A stretch of 64,000 nt of DNA from Eucommia ulmoides (taxonomy: Eukaryota; Streptophyta; Magnoliopsida; Garryales; Eucommiaceae), in contig CM028328.1 of NCBI GenBank assembly GCA_016647705.1, positions 36,370,501 to 36,434,500 on the forward strand, given 5' to 3'. The notes beneath the pieces were generated by a model. That model had not been told where the DNA came from and ran no database searches. It worked only from the letters and a program-made list of their open reading frames with translations. The stretch's first letter is position 1. Every line of letters starts with the position of its first letter. This document shows, in pieces, positions 47,239 through 59,459 of this stretch. Made by a program: the position numbers and the translations under genes.

Positions 47239-48399
47239 GTAAGTTTTATTTCTTGTCTTTATTTCATAAAGGTGAGTCTAATTAGTACTTAATTTAATCT
47301 TTGCCACTCCCATTTCTGGAAAATCAATCGCGGATAAGGAGAAAGGCTGGTCATTGTCTTATTTTTGACCAAAGGTAATGCGGCTAATGCCAATTGCCTT
47401 TTTCGTGATTCAAAATTTCATATCAAAGTTGTGAATTCTTTTCTATGTCGAGTTTTATTTGATTTGATTCGTAGGTTACGAGTGTTGCTTTCATAATGTT
47501 CTCTTTGTGTTCTTTATATATATAGAGTGCGAGTTGATTCGGCGATAAATTCTATCTCAGAGGTCCAGCGGGTGCTTTCAATCCAAGTTTTCTTTCTTCC
47601 TCTAACTGCACTAATTTGTTGAGTGAGTTTCTCTCAGATTTGATTTAATGTTTTTTTTTCAAAAAAAAAAATTGTTGTTGACTGCATTCAATTCACGTAA
47701 TTCGCCTATTAGTTACTTCATTGCCTTTTAATATCTGTTTCTCTGGATTTTATTCCAAGGGTTTTCTGAATTGTGCTAAATTATGAGGATTTCAACTAAA
47801 CCGAGATCGCATCTGATTGACCTAACTAAATTTCTGATTCACGCAATGATAATTCCTTCCATATTATCAGTGTTTTATTATACAGTACTCAATCTCTCTG
47901 TATGTATATGTGTTCCCAATCAATATTATATTTTTCCAAAATTGTGTTCCTAGTGTTTTTGGTTTCCTAGCAAAATTATGTGATTTTGTGGGCTAAAGGT
48001 TTTATGGCCTTTAATATTATTTGCAGACTTATTTCTGCATTCCATTTCGCCAGGTGATAATCTCACGACCAGTTGGGAAGAATTATTTACATAGGTAAAC
48101 ATTTTAGGATGAAAATAAAGGTGCTTTTGTGTTATGTTTTTTGGGTAAGGAAAGCGATTATTATCAGGTGATTTAGTGTTCTTTTTTTCGTTTTGTGTTT
48201 CTTTTCTTATAGTTTTGCATTCATTGTTCATATTATACGAGTGTGTGCGTGTAGTTATACCTTTTCACGTTACAATTGAGCTCCTTTGAGGGGTAAGTCT
48301 TTCGATGGTGTATTATTGTTCATTTGAAATTTCGGTATTGATTACTTTTTGACTTATGGGTGTGTTGTTTAGTATTATTATGTTTGGAAGTTGTTGGTT
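47239..48399. other. non-coding stretch after the poly(A) polymerase fragment
   Basis: No further polymerase exon could be read. TTTCTATCTCAG near 47552 looks like a splice acceptor, but the sequence after it is not a recognised exon. Confidence 0.45.
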
Positions 48400-48650
48400 G
48401 TGTTCATTTGAAAACATGAGTTTAGAATTTGAAAATGTTATATAAACAAAAGGAGTTTTGTCAAAAAAATTTATATAAAAGTTATTAGTTGTGGCTATTT
48501 TTGTTAGTTATTATTATTGATGTTCAATTTTTATTGGTATATGTTCTAAAGTGAAATAGGTGAAAAATATTGTATGTTTAATGGAGTTTGTGTTAATTTT
48601 TTTTTTTTTAGGTTTTACACCCGTGTCTTCAAGCACGAGTTATACCTTAG
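48400..48650 (+). mobile_element. Helitron-like 3' end, same family as H1/H2
   Basis: On the plus strand a hairpin (48621-48638, CCGTG..CTT / AAGCACG) is followed by AGTTATAC and CTTAG. The complement of 48400-48600 matches H1/H2 subterminal DNA (TGTTTATATAACATTTT; CACCTATTTCA; ATCAATAATAATAACTAAC). The terminal CTTAG departs from CTRR, so it has decayed. The left end is unknown; the poly(A) polymerase fragment may be its cargo. Confidence 0.6.
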
Positions 48651-49117
48651 GTTGATTATTGATGTTGGACAATTGATTGCTGATGTTTAGTTAGTTATTA
48701 TTCATTTTCTCAAAAGAAATATGTTCAAAATGTTGTATATACAAATCTTTTAAAAAATAATTAAATTAATTTTAATTCAAATAAGATTATTTTTTAATTA
48801 ATAATTCTATTTATTGATTTATTTTTATTTAATTATTATTATCAATTCGAATTTTCATTCATTTTTACCAAAAAAATAAATAAAAATTCATAATATTGGA
48901 TTTTTTTTAAAAAAAATAATTAAATTATTTTTTATTCAACAAATGGATGAATAACGTGGGTTGAAAATAATGGCCTCTCAAAATTTTTTTTTCTCTAATA
49001 ATCTATTTTAGCATAAAAAATAAGAAATAAATAATAAATTTGTAATTGTGTGTCAGTGCAATTTTTCTCTATTGTTTTCAATAAAGGTTTTTTTTTTTTT
49101 TTTTTGTTTTTTTTTTT

Positions 49118-49154
<37 letters not shown>

Positions 49155-50047
49155 GAATAATGTTTTACATTTTAATAAAAAAAAATAGTGAGGTAATTTG
49201 AAGAGAAGCAAGCAATGAGAAATAATTGACATAAGTCACCCACAATTGTGCTTTATGTTTATCTTATCTTAAATTAATGTATTTGTTTTTCATAATTGGT
49301 AAAAAAAAAAAATGGGTTCTTGATGGCATTTCTTAAATTAAAAGTAATTTATTATTATTTTTTTTTTAACTCTAAATTTTATTTTATTTTTAAAAAACTA
49401 AATTTCTCTCAAAAATTAAAAAGTTATAAACCACAAAAATTATTATAATTTTTTTATATGAAAATCACAGTTATTTTAAAATAGTACATTAATTTTAGAT
49501 TCATAAAAAAAAATATTATATCAACGTAGAATATATTGACTAAAATTTTAAATCCGTATATTATTCACTATTTTTTTTTTAAATTTATGTTCATACTGCC
49601 TATTAGATCATAATAATTTTACAAAAACTTGAAAAAAATGCAATATGTTTAGAATTTTGTAATTTTTTAGCTCCAAGGTCAAATTTCAATTTTGTCTTTT
49701 CATAATTTTGTGATCTTTATTTTGTTTATTTATATTTTATGACTTCTAACTTCTGTTATATTTTTTCGAAATGAGTCATTCTACAAAAAAACTTGAAAAC
49801 ATATGGATATTCTATCAATTTTGTTAAGAGTATCAAATAAAAATATCATGAGGAAGAATTACAATTTCTATTGGTTTAACATTCAAATAGTAAACAACTA
49901 TTTCATATTATGATAAACAAACTTAATACATCTCTATCATAATTTTTTAGATTAAAAATGACATTTTGAAAATATCAATCATTATTGCCTAATATGAAAT
50001 TTCTTTTATTTTTGTCTAAACCCGCGTATTACGTGGGCTAAAACTAG
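48651..50047 (+). mobile_element. second Helitron-like AT-rich segment ending in hairpin + CTAG
   Basis: Near 50021-50037 CCCGCGTA and TACGTGGG pair around a single T (with one G-T), then CTAAAA and CTAG end at 50047, next base T, as in Helitron 3' ends. Its left part (48661-48755) again resembles the family subterminal DNA. The interior is AT-rich with an AT run near 49122-49151 and no coding potential. Confidence 0.5.
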
Positions 50048-51640
50048 TTCTAATTAAATTAGAATACAACCAATATTCTTTATTAGATAAGGATAGATAA
50101 TTAATTAGCTAATTAGATTAAGGAGAGTCCATATTTAAACAAAGAATTCAATTTTAATTGAAATGCTTGCAATCCAATTAGATTTCAATAATAGGATTAA
50201 TCATGTTATTATATATTATGCATGAGATGTTTTATATATGTTAATTATGGGATGATCATGGACTTAACCGGTTTCATCTATGTGATTGGTTTAGTTTAAT
50301 GGTCTAAAATTTGGAGTGTCCATTTGTAGTTTTTTTTTCCATTCCGATTCTAGTATTATGTTCTTGAAATGTAAATGTATCATGTCTAAAGAGAATTAGA
50401 GTATGTTTGATAACCACTTAATTTTAAGATGCTAAAAATTGAAGTCTAAATTTTAAGTGTCAAAAATATCGGAAGATTTGTTTGATAACTATAAAATTTG
50501 AATGCTAAAAATTGTATAATTTATATAATTACCCTTGAATCAAAGATAATACAAAAAAATAAAAAATAAAATAAAGAACAAAACAATAAAATAAAAATAC
50601 CAATAACATATTAAAAAGTTCAAATATATAAATTATCACAATTCAACAATAACACAGAGTTCAACCGAAAAAAAATTGTGAATCAAATTCATTAGAACCA
50701 ATGTCGTAAAAGACAGAGGCATTGGGTGAGACATTTTGGCCAATTCGGGACGGGGTGTGGGGCGTAAACCCTGCGATACATAATTTTTTAATATTTTAAA
50801 AATATTATATATAATTAAAATAATACCCAAAAAATAATTTAAAAAGATATATATGAATTATGAAAAATAGATATAAATTCATCAATAAATTATTATATAT
50901 GAATATAATATATTAATATTATAGTTATTATTTATTAAGTATAATTTATAATTTATAATTAAAATAATGTTATAATTTATAATTTATAAATAAAATATAA
51001 AAAAATAAATAAAATGGAAAAATAAAAATAAAAAAATAAAAAATAGAGAAATTCATATATTAAAAAAACAAAAAACATATTAAAACACACACAAAAAAAA
51101 AAAAAAAAAAAAAAAAAAGAAAGAAAGAAAGAAATAAAACACAAAAACTAGATAAATTCACATCTTTAATTATTTGCCTTCAATAGCCAAAATGAATTAA
51201 ATTCAAGGGTTTTAGCTGAATTTTTTATTTTAATTTTGACTTAATTTTTAAGTTAGTCTAATTAATTAAATAATCTTAATTGTATTTATCAAACAAATTT
51301 AATTAATTAAATACTTAATATAATAAATTTTAAGTGCTGAATTTGATTATCAAACAAGCCCTTAGTCTATTTAGATTTGATACACTATAATATCTTATAT
51401 ACCAAACATCTATGCTAATCATTATTATTTCGGACAAAATATTTTGTAGTTTATAATTTCAATTTATGATCATGATTGAATTTAAAATAATTTCTTTAAC
51501 CACGGGTACACACTACTTTATGTAATAAAATATTAAAGGCTATAAATTTAAACTATATTTGTGAAAAATATTTAATTATTATTTTTGCTTATTTAAATTT
51601 TTTTTTTTTTTTTCCTTTTAGTGCATGCATATGATATGAG
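50048..51640. other. AT-rich intergenic DNA
   Basis: Nothing coding is visible. Poly-A at 51093-51118 is followed by GAAA repeats. TTAATTAA-rich stretches surround it. Near 50400-50500 and 51280-51360 TTTGATAACCA and AATTTTAAG words occur as on the two sides of a small inverted-repeat element, but I could not prove ends. Confidence 0.4.
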
Positions 51641-51654
51641 CCGACAGGTGCATT

Positions 51655-51835
51655 TGGGCCAGAGACAATATTAACCCACCTCCCAAAACAGGCCGCAATA
51701 GAGTGAATGAGAGAGACCAAGCGCGTTTGGCGACCCAATTACACTACTATTCCAAACTGGTTTTTATGTACATGCTACGCCGAGTATCTCTGGCCAGATA
51801 CTATAAATAAAGAGAACTCTTTGTTCTTCATCTGG
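51655..51835 (+). promoter_or_regulatory. core promoter of the ZRF1-like gene
   Basis: TGGGCC (site II element, 51655-51660) is followed by the TATA box TATAAATA at 51802-51809. Site II elements are typical of plant housekeeping and translation-related genes. Transcription should start about 30 bp after the TATA box. Confidence 0.6.
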
Positions 51836-53973
51836 ATATCGAGCGCCCCAATTTCAGTCTCAAGGCGTCTCTGCTTTTCCGCCTTCGGGAACAAACCCTA
51901 ATTTACACCCTCCAGAGAACCCGTATATACACCAAATCATTATTCTCTTTTTCGCTCTACTTGTCTTCTTTCTTTCGCTCTCTGGGCCAGATTCCTAAAT
52001 CAAGGCCCCGTCGAGCTGAAAGTCCCTTCCCATCTGCAATTTTCTGCTGGTTCGGCGATTGATCAGAAGTACAAAAACCGAGCTGTGCCGCGGATTGATA
52101 AAATATAGGAGGTTGCTAATATGTAGTTATCATTGAATTTGCATGATTTTTTCCCGTGTTTTAATTTCATGTTATTGTGCTCTTATTTGTTTCGACCAAG
52201 AGATCAATCTATAAAATCCCTATATATATTGCATACTCAGAGAAGGAGATGCCCGATATTAGCGGCGCATTAGGTTATAACGATTGGCGTACTTCAAATT
52301 TACAATTTTTTTTTTTTGGGGGGTGTGTGTGTGTGTGTGTGTGTTTTAGTGTCGTTGTCTTTTTAGGATTCAATTTGTTATGCATGTTTAGTCTTCATGG
52401 GTTGTTCACCAAAAGCAGTGTTTATTCCTTTAAAAATTACTTATTTCTTTTCTTGTCGGAATTCACTGTGTCCATGGGTAAATTGGTTATGCAGCTTCAA
52501 TGTCGTGAAATATCTATATTTGTTTAGAAATTGACTGTATTAAGGCAGGTATGTGACCAAGTTCTCCCCAGTATTTTTGAATTCCAGTTTTTTGACAACT
52601 TTTGGATGTGTATTTTGTCCCCCAAGAGGGGACTGTAGGATCTACCGAACTGTATAATCTATTGGATTTCAATTGTCAGCAAACTATTATGTTATAGCCT
52701 CTGACATGCTGACCGGGGTTCTGTGCCCCCCCCCCCCCAACCACACACACACGCACTGATATTTTGGGTCTAATCCCTGGTTCCTATATTTGCTAGTATT
52801 TAATTTGACCCCCCTTAAAATTTTAATGCTCAATTTCCTCTTTGATTTGGAGTGAAATGGTAAATAGCAGATTTTCGGCCCTTTATGATGTCTGCCCTGA
52901 GGATGACGAGTACACATGAAGTTTTACAATTTAGCCCTCTTTAAAATGTCATGTCATTGAGCTAATTTATATCTTGTAAAATATGATTGACTTGGATAGT
53001 TTAACCGATATAGTCAATTATCCTTCCCATTTTTGAGTCTGCTGTACCCTATAAAATGTCACAGTCTTCACTGAATCAAAATCCACAACTCTTCATTTTG
53101 AGTTCAGTTAGAGAGATCTATCAAAGCAGTAAGGTCGTTAAAATTGGGAATTTATGATTATGATTATTTGAGGCTTTAATTATAATTATTCATATTGAAG
53201 ACGGTTTTTCATGATCAATTTTAGATTTAACTTTTCTTTGATACAGTGTTAATTGTTATTTAGGTGCGAAGTTGTCAGCTTATATTAGACTTAGTATTAT
53301 TTTTTTGATTTCTTGGGTGTTGTTAGTTATTATATAGATGTCTTTATTTGCTTTTCTTTAGGGTCATATGAGTGGCTAATCTTCTCATGGTATTGCTGAT
53401 TGCTTGTTCAATGGTGTCTAGTAACTGCAAACAAAATTTTGTTTACCACTCACTCAATTAGTGCTATTTTCTAGTTGATATTCTCTTACCCGTTATACCT
53501 AAAGAATTGATTACTTAAAACTCTTTACCTGTGTACATGCCTCCACTGGAAACCTTTTTGGTTGCTGTTCATCGCTGTATAGGACACCGCCGAACATTTT
53601 CTGTCGGCAATAGTAGGATGTGGCTTGACACATTCTACTACTGTTGCATTTGTGCTTAAATTCTGATCATGCAACACTGAGCATAGCTTATTACTATTCA
53701 ATATGCTAGAATTACCATGTCTTAATGCAACGGGCTACCCAAATATCTCGTCCTTTACCCTGCTTGAGCAAGAGAGTGATCACTTGTCATGAGCATTTAT
53801 TTGGTATTTAATATTTTGGGTTTTCTCTTGTTACAATAATGTACTGATAGCAATTTATTGTAAATGCAGTGTTTACCTATCTTGGTTAATGTCAGACTGA
53901 AACTAGTGGGACATCTAGTCAAAGCTGGTATTTACCTTGCGCTCTTTAGTGAGCTAAACACCCCCTGGAACTT
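51836..53973 (+). other. 5' leader and leader intron of the ZRF1-like gene
   Basis: GC-richer leader exon sequence runs to about 52110 (near GATAAAATATAGGAG then GTTGCT). The following 1.8 kb is T-rich, intron-like, with possible acceptors TAAATGCAG at 53870 and CTCTTTAG at 53949. Other homologues also keep their CDS in one exon behind a leader intron. Small frames in it (for example 52177-52527) are not conserved-looking. A GT run is at 52323-52344 and a C run near 52725-52738. Confidence 0.55.
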
Positions 53974-55914
53974 ATGGCTGCTCAAACAAGTCTCCGTCTT
54001 ATTACTTATTCACAAGAGATTGTAGATGGACAGCCGATCTATATTGCTTCTAATTGCCTCCCAGTCAAGGCTTCAAGACTTGAACCTGCTGGGATCGCAT
54101 TCCACTCTGCTGCACTTAGACTTATTGGTTGCTTCAATGAGAAAGAGGCAGATGTTGATGATCAAAATGTGTCCAGTGACAAGAAGCATGAATATATGCA
54201 ATCATCCGATACATACAGTACTAAGGGAAGAAAGAAATCTGGATCTGAAGGGCAGCAGCAAGACCATTATGCATTACTAGGCTTGGGCCATTTGAGATAT
54301 CTCGCTACTGAAGAACAGATAAGGAAGAGCTATCGTGAGACGGCATTGAAGTATCATCCTGATAAGCAGGCTGCACTTCTTTTATCGGAGGAAACTGATG
54401 CAGCAAAACAAGCAAAAAAAGATGAAATAGAGAGCCACTTTAAAGCCATTCAAGAATCGTATGAGGTTTTGATTGATCCCTTAAAGAGAAGAATTTATGA
54501 CTCCACCGATGAGTTTGATGATGAAGTTCCCACTGATTGTGCGCCCCAGGACTTCTTCAAGGTGTTTGGACCAGCTTTTACTAGAAATGGGCGTTGGTCG
54601 GTTAACCAACCTGTCCCTTGTTTAGGAGATGATAATACACCACTGAAGGAAGTTGATGGTTTCTATGACTTTTGGTACAGCTTCAAAAGCTGGAGAGAGT
54701 TTCCGCATGCTGATGAGTTTGATCTTGAGCAAGCTGAGTCCCGTGACCATAAGCGGTGGATGGAGAGACAGAATGCCAAGCTCTCGGAGAAGGCGAGGAA
54801 AGAGGAATATGCAAGAGTACGTGTTCTTGTTGACAATGCCTATAGAAAGGATCCGAGAATTTTGCGAAGGAAGGAAGAGCAGAAGGCTGAGAAGCAACGG
54901 AAGAAGGAGGCCAAGGTCCTTGCAAAGAAATTGCAGGAGGAAGAAGCTGCCAGGGCTGTTGAGGAGGAAAGACGTAGGAGAGAGGAGGAGGAAAAACGCA
55001 TTGCTGAGGTTGCTTTACATCAGAAGAAGGCCAAGGAGAAAGACAAAAAGCTATTGAGAAAAGAGCGAAGTCGTCTACGAACACTTTCAGCGCCAGTCTT
55101 GTCTCAGCATTTGCTTAATCTTACCACAGATGATGTGGAAAATCTTTGTATGTCGCTTAATATTGACCACCTGAGGAGTTTATGTGACAAGATTGAGGCA
55201 AAGGAAGGGATAGAGCAAGCAGAACTTATTAAAGAGGCCCTTGGAAGCAGTAATAACCCGGAGGATGAGAAGCAAGATGGAAAAATCCCACAGCAAAATG
55301 GTTACAAAGAGGTAAATGGGAATGTTCCATCAGTCAATTATGTGAAGAAAGAGAAACCTTGGAGCAAAGAAGAGATTGAACTCTTAAGAAAAGGAATGCA
55401 GAAATATCCAAAAGGAACATCTCGGAGGTGGGAGGTAGTATCAGAGTATATCGGTACTGGAAGGTCAGTCGAAGAAATTCTGAAGGCAACAAAAACAGTT
55501 CTTCTCCAGAGGCCCGACTCTGCTAAAGCATTTGACTCATTCCTTGAGAAAAGAAAGCCAGCACAGTCCATTGCATCTCCTCTTACAACTAGAGAGGAAG
55601 TTGCGGGGGCATCATCTACCACTAACAACTCTGAAATGAATGCCCCTACAGTTGATAAATCAAGGGAGAATTCTCCCTCCCTGAAATCTGATGACACGGC
55701 AACTGTGAATGAGGCGTCTTTGAGTTCAGAACAGGATGTTTGGTCTGCTGTTCAGGAAAGAGCATTGGTTCAAGCTCTAAAAACCTTCCCAAAGGAAGCT
55801 AACCAACGCTGGGAACGAGTTGCAGCTGCAGTTCCTGGGAAATCGATGAATCAGTGCAAAAAGAAGTTCACATTGCTGAAGGAGAGCTTCAGAAACAAGA
55901 AAAATGTGGTATAA
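53974..55914 (+). CDS. ZRF1: DnaJ protein with two SANT/Myb domains (ZRF1/GlsA family)
   Basis: A single uninterrupted frame of 646 residues, the usual length for plant ZRF1/GlsA homologues (yeast zuotin relatives). The J domain spans about residues 97-176 (DHYALLGLG...IRKSYRETALKYHPDKQ), with the HPD motif at 128-130 that stimulates Hsp70 ATPase. A conserved zuotin region follows (about 190-290, with FFKVFGPAF and FYDFWYSFKSW), then a long charged helix (about 295-365, Lys/Arg/Glu-rich) that in relatives contacts the ribosome. SANT domain 1 lies at about 460-515 (PWSKEEIELLRKG) and SANT 2 at about 587-640 (DVWSAVQERALVQAL...RWERVAAAVPGKS). Family members work as ribosome-associated co-chaperones and also bind ubiquitinated H2A in Polycomb-controlled genes. 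The first ATG of the open frame follows a stop-rich leader. No damage is seen. Confidence 0.96.
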   Translation: MAAQTSLRLITYSQEIVDGQPIYIASNCLPVKASRLEPAGIAFHSAALRLIGCFNEKEADVDDQNVSSDKKHEYMQSSDTYSTKGRKKSGSEGQQQDHYALLGLGHLRYLATEEQIRKSYRETALKYHPDKQAALLLSEETDAAKQAKKDEIESHFKAIQESYEVLIDPLKRRIYDSTDEFDDEVPTDCAPQDFFKVFGPAFTRNGRWSVNQPVPCLGDDNTPLKEVDGFYDFWYSFKSWREFPHADEFDLEQAESRDHKRWMERQNAKLSEKARKEEYARVRVLVDNAYRKDPRILRRKEEQKAEKQRKKEAKVLAKKLQEEEAARAVEEERRRREEEEKRIAEVALHQKKAKEKDKKLLRKERSRLRTLSAPVLSQHLLNLTTDDVENLCMSLNIDHLRSLCDKIEAKEGIEQAELIKEALGSSNNPEDEKQDGKIPQQNGYKEVNGNVPSVNYVKKEKPWSKEEIELLRKGMQKYPKGTSRRWEVVSEYIGTGRSVEEILKATKTVLLQRPDSAKAFDSFLEKRKPAQSIASPLTTREEVAGASSTTNNSEMNAPTVDKSRENSPSLKSDDTATVNEASLSSEQDVWSAVQERALVQALKTFPKEANQRWERVAAAVPGKSMNQCKKKFTLLKESFRNKKNVV

Positions 55915-57480
55915 AATGCTGGGTTTGGTCGATTGTAGTGATGCTGGGATCTCCACGATTGTGCTCGAGGTTGGGTATATCTTCTCCTATTAGAATTTGA
56001 CATCCAAGTAAAACATGTGGGATCTCTATATACTACTACTTGGATGACAACTGATTTTTTCCAGCACACGCCATGTTCATTTGCATGTACCTGATTTTGT
56101 TGGAGATGATACAGTAAGAGATAGAGGCATATTATGATGGTTGAGATCTTATTTCTTCCCTTTTTTTTTTTTAGTGATTATTTCCTAGTGATGTTTCACC
56201 TTTATTTAGTACTCGTATTATATTTGGATTGAGAGAAGAGATGTAGGTTATTTCATTATGCTTTTGAAATGAGTTGATGGGTTAGGAATTTTGAATCGTT
56301 TCGTCGTTCAAAGCTAAAGGTGAAATATGTAGTAATAAAGATTATTTTTTATTTGGTTGTTCTAGTTCTTGGTATAAATGTATGGTATAAACGTTGAGGC
56401 CAATGGAACACGGGCTTTGTTTATCCTCCCCAAAATCTATTTTTCGAAAAATATCTGTTATCCTCTAAAATCCTGCATGGGTTTATATGAAATTAATGAA
56501 GTAGAAATAGGGCCTTTTCTGCACATACCTCTGTTAGATGGTACGGATTTTAAGTAGGTAAAATAGCGGTAACAAACTATTAGATTATCCTTCTATGTTG
56601 CAATTAAACTAAATAATGTAATGTCACAGAAATAAAAAATTGAACCACTTAATCCCATATTTGAATTCAGCCTCAAGTAAATGAGGAAAATACTCACTGA
56701 TTTTTTAGGGCACAAGTTGAAGAAATCTTTCCATATTAAGTTTACTATAGTTTTATTAATTATGATTATGATTTGTGATAATCATTATTAAGCAACATGT
56801 TGAATTATACACAAATTATTTTTCTTTGCTAATGAAATTATAATTGGTAATTTTGTATTTTTTGTGGAAGATACACTTCGGGTACATAAATAACTAGTAT
56901 TTACGGTATGTACAACATTTAATGAGTGCAAAAGTTTCTAACTAAGTGACCATGTCGAATTCAATACAAGTTTTCCTAATTACATGAAAATAATATTTTC
57001 TATCCTAATTAAATGACAATAATAATTTGTATGTTAAATTCAACGCAGGTAATTCGAACTATCAAACTTTCCTAATTAAGTGAACATGTTGAAATTCACA
57101 TGATTTTTCTTTGTTTTGTTTATTAAAATGGTCAATTGAGATGTCATATTCAAACTATTATTTAGACGAATGTGTTTATGTAATTAAATCAAATAAACAG
57201 TTAATCCAAATGTAGTTATTTCTGATTATATTGAAAGATTATTAATGAAATTATATTTGGTACTTGACATTTTTTTTTTGCGGAAGATTTATTTTATGTA
57301 CATATTTAACTAGTATTTAGGATATATAACAACATTAAATGAGGGTAAAGTTTCTAAATTAAGTGACCATATTTAATTAAACATACACTTTCCTAATTAA
57401 ATGACACAATAATAATTTGTATGTTTAATTCAACACAAGCTTCAAATTCGAGTAATCAATTTTTCCTAATTAAGTAACTA
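55915..57480. other. 3' flank of ZRF1 and AT-rich intergenic DNA
   Basis: Polyadenylation-like AATAAAG is at 56334-56340. After that the sequence is AT-rich and contains a diverged duplicated stretch: TTTACGGTATGTACAACATT...AATGAG near 56900 and TTTAGGATATATAACAACATTAAATGAG near 57315. No gene found. Confidence 0.5.
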
Positions 57481-58067
57481 TATTGAATTACACAAGATAA
57501 ATACGGACAGTAAAAGCTACATTGGAAACATGCAAACCGTCACGTCCAGTGTGAGGATACCAAAATAACTCTTGGGCCGCCCAAAGACGAGATTAATCCC
57601 TCCCGACACTGGGATGTGTGACACTCCTTGACTAAACGACCCTACATGTCTGGGATGAAGCAACGAGACCTTGTGTTGTAAAAGCTTGGGGCTGGTACGA
57701 TCTGTCTAGGTAACTGGCCTACTCGTAGAACGACAAAGTACACTAAGAGTTGTCCCCCCAAGATAGGCCCACTCCAATCAAACGATTACTACCCGACTTG
57801 AACGCCTTAGGTCCAGACGCGAGCTTCGTGACTGAAGAGCTACTTCGTAAACTACTACATACGCGTGGAAAACAAAGTGTACACTACAACTCAACGATAA
57901 ACAAGAGTTGAGATGAAATAGAAGGCAACTTTCCTATTTATAAATGAGCCTGGAGGCGTTACAAATGGTGTCCTTCTAAGGCAAATACAAAAAGGCAAAA
58001 CAAATAGAGAAGGAAAATAGCAGAGCCAAAAGACTACGAGCCTCCAACAAGAGCAGGCATGGGCTCG
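57481..58067. other. balanced-GC sequence, likely LTR/terminal part of the interrupted element
   Basis: Base composition changes sharply at about 57490 (CGGACAGTAAAAGC, CGTCACGTCCAGTG) and stays balanced up to the next feature. A TATTTATAAATGAG word near 57938 could be an LTR TATA region. No frame is recognised. It lies directly 3' of the minus-strand coding remnant. Confidence 0.4.
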
Positions 58068-58400
58068 TCACCCGCCAGAGTTAGAGGTGCCTCCCTTGGA
58101 GCTTCCCTGACCTTGCTTAGGAATGGGATCACTGTGATCCCCAATTCTTAGAAAATTGGCGATTTTATGGAGGGTCATAAAGTCATCTAATTGGGTGACT
58201 GGAGACTCTAACTGATCAGGTTCAGCATGTTCCACCTCCTCATCGGGAAGGACCTTTTCCTCCCCCCCCCCTTCCCGAGGTCGATTCTAGATAAGTTGAC
58301 CTTAGGGTACCACTCGAGCACCCCAAACTTGGCATCCACGAATCCAACTTCCATGAACTCCGCCTTGAGGTCTCGTCTCAACTTCAGGTAGTCAGCGGTC
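58068..58400 (-). pseudogene. C-terminal part of an unrecognised retroelement-like protein
   Basis: The minus strand reads ADYLKLRRDLKAEFMEVGFV, then FGVLEWYPKVNLSRIDLGKG, a run of ten G bases, and after a one-base slip a Glu/Asp-rich tail ending SSKGGTSNSGG and a TGA at 58070-58068. The coiled-coil-then-(Y/F)P.(V/L)(N/D)LS pattern is seen at the end of many plant retroelement gag-like proteins, but I cannot name the family. The upstream half of the gene lies at 63896-64000, separated by a copia insertion. Confidence 0.5.
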
Positions 58401-58648
58401 TGTTGGGGAATACACCAATTCCCGATTAACCAAATATACGTGGAAGCGAAAAAGACAAAAATAGTACGTACACTATTTACGTAGTTTGGCACAAATCTGC
58501 CTACGTCCACGGGCTATTGCAGACCTTTCACTAAAAGAAGGGAAATTACAAAATGTTTACAAACACTCAAAAATTCACAACCCACAACCCACACCCAATT
58601 ATACCCAAGATTGTTTCTCACAAAAATTCTCTCAAGACTCTCACTAGT

Positions 58649-58688
<40 letters not shown>

Positions 58689-59068
58689 GAGATTATTTCT
58701 CACTGGGTTGATACTCCTCAATCGATCATCTTCTCTATTTATAGAGGAGGTTTTTCCTTGTTCTTCAATCTGATAACAAGTAATCAAGAAGCTTCATGAA
58801 GATAGGCGCAAATAAAAGGCTCCAGCAGCCTTCTGGTTCATTCTTCATTCTTCTACCTTCTTCTCTCTACTTCTTGCTTCTTCTGACTGGTTGTTTCTTC
58901 TAGTGAGCTGTAAGAATACTTTTACTGCCTTCCCAATTCTTCCTCCAAGAGGTCATTTTTATTTAGTTTTTCTTTTTTTCTTTTTGTTTTTGTCTTTTTC
59001 TTATCATTTGTTTTCCAACTTTTGCTTTGTATTTTTGTGGTTTGGTGAGAAACTTTATTTGACTAACA
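58401..59068 (-). repeat. 3' LTR of copia element 2 (left in the window)
   Basis: Begins TGTTGGGGAATAC and ends GACTAACA. Contains a (CT)n run at 58652-58685 and TATTTATAGAGG near 58736 (on the strand read here). Partner of 63242-63895. Confidence 0.92.
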
Positions 59069-59080
59069 ATCTCCCACTTG
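59069..59080 (-). other. polypurine tract of copia element 2
   Basis: On the minus strand CAAGTGGGAGAT directly precedes the 3' LTR. Confidence 0.8.
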
Positions 59081-59459
59081 AAGACTAATTTCAATTTGTT
59101 TTAACACCTCAATCAATGCAGTAGTTTTTCCTTGTGTTGCTATTCTTGCAATTCAACTGAAGCTGAGCATAGTTTCAGTTTGTCAATAGTCATTGTCTTT
59201 ATTAACATATTTGCTGGATTTTTCTTTCCTCGGATCTTCTCCAGTATTAACATCTCATCCTCCAATAGTAATCTGATGAATGATAACGAAATCCAATATG
59301 CTTGGTTCTAGAATAAAATGTTGAATTCTATGCCAAGTGTATTGCACTCTAACTATTACTGTGCAGAACATTGTTCTCCTATTTAAATCCAAGCTAGGTT
59401 AACAAACCTTGAAGCCATATCATCTCCTTACTGGCTTCAGTCACTACTACTACATACTC

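Noticed and set aside
52177-52527. 116-residue plus-strand frame
   Set aside because: Lies in the leader intron of the ZRF1-like gene, crosses a poly-T/poly-G and GT run, and shows no conserved motif.
54622-55697. Minus-strand frames of 91-133 residues opposite the ZRF1 CDS
   Set aside because: Antisense shadows of a well-supported coding sequence.
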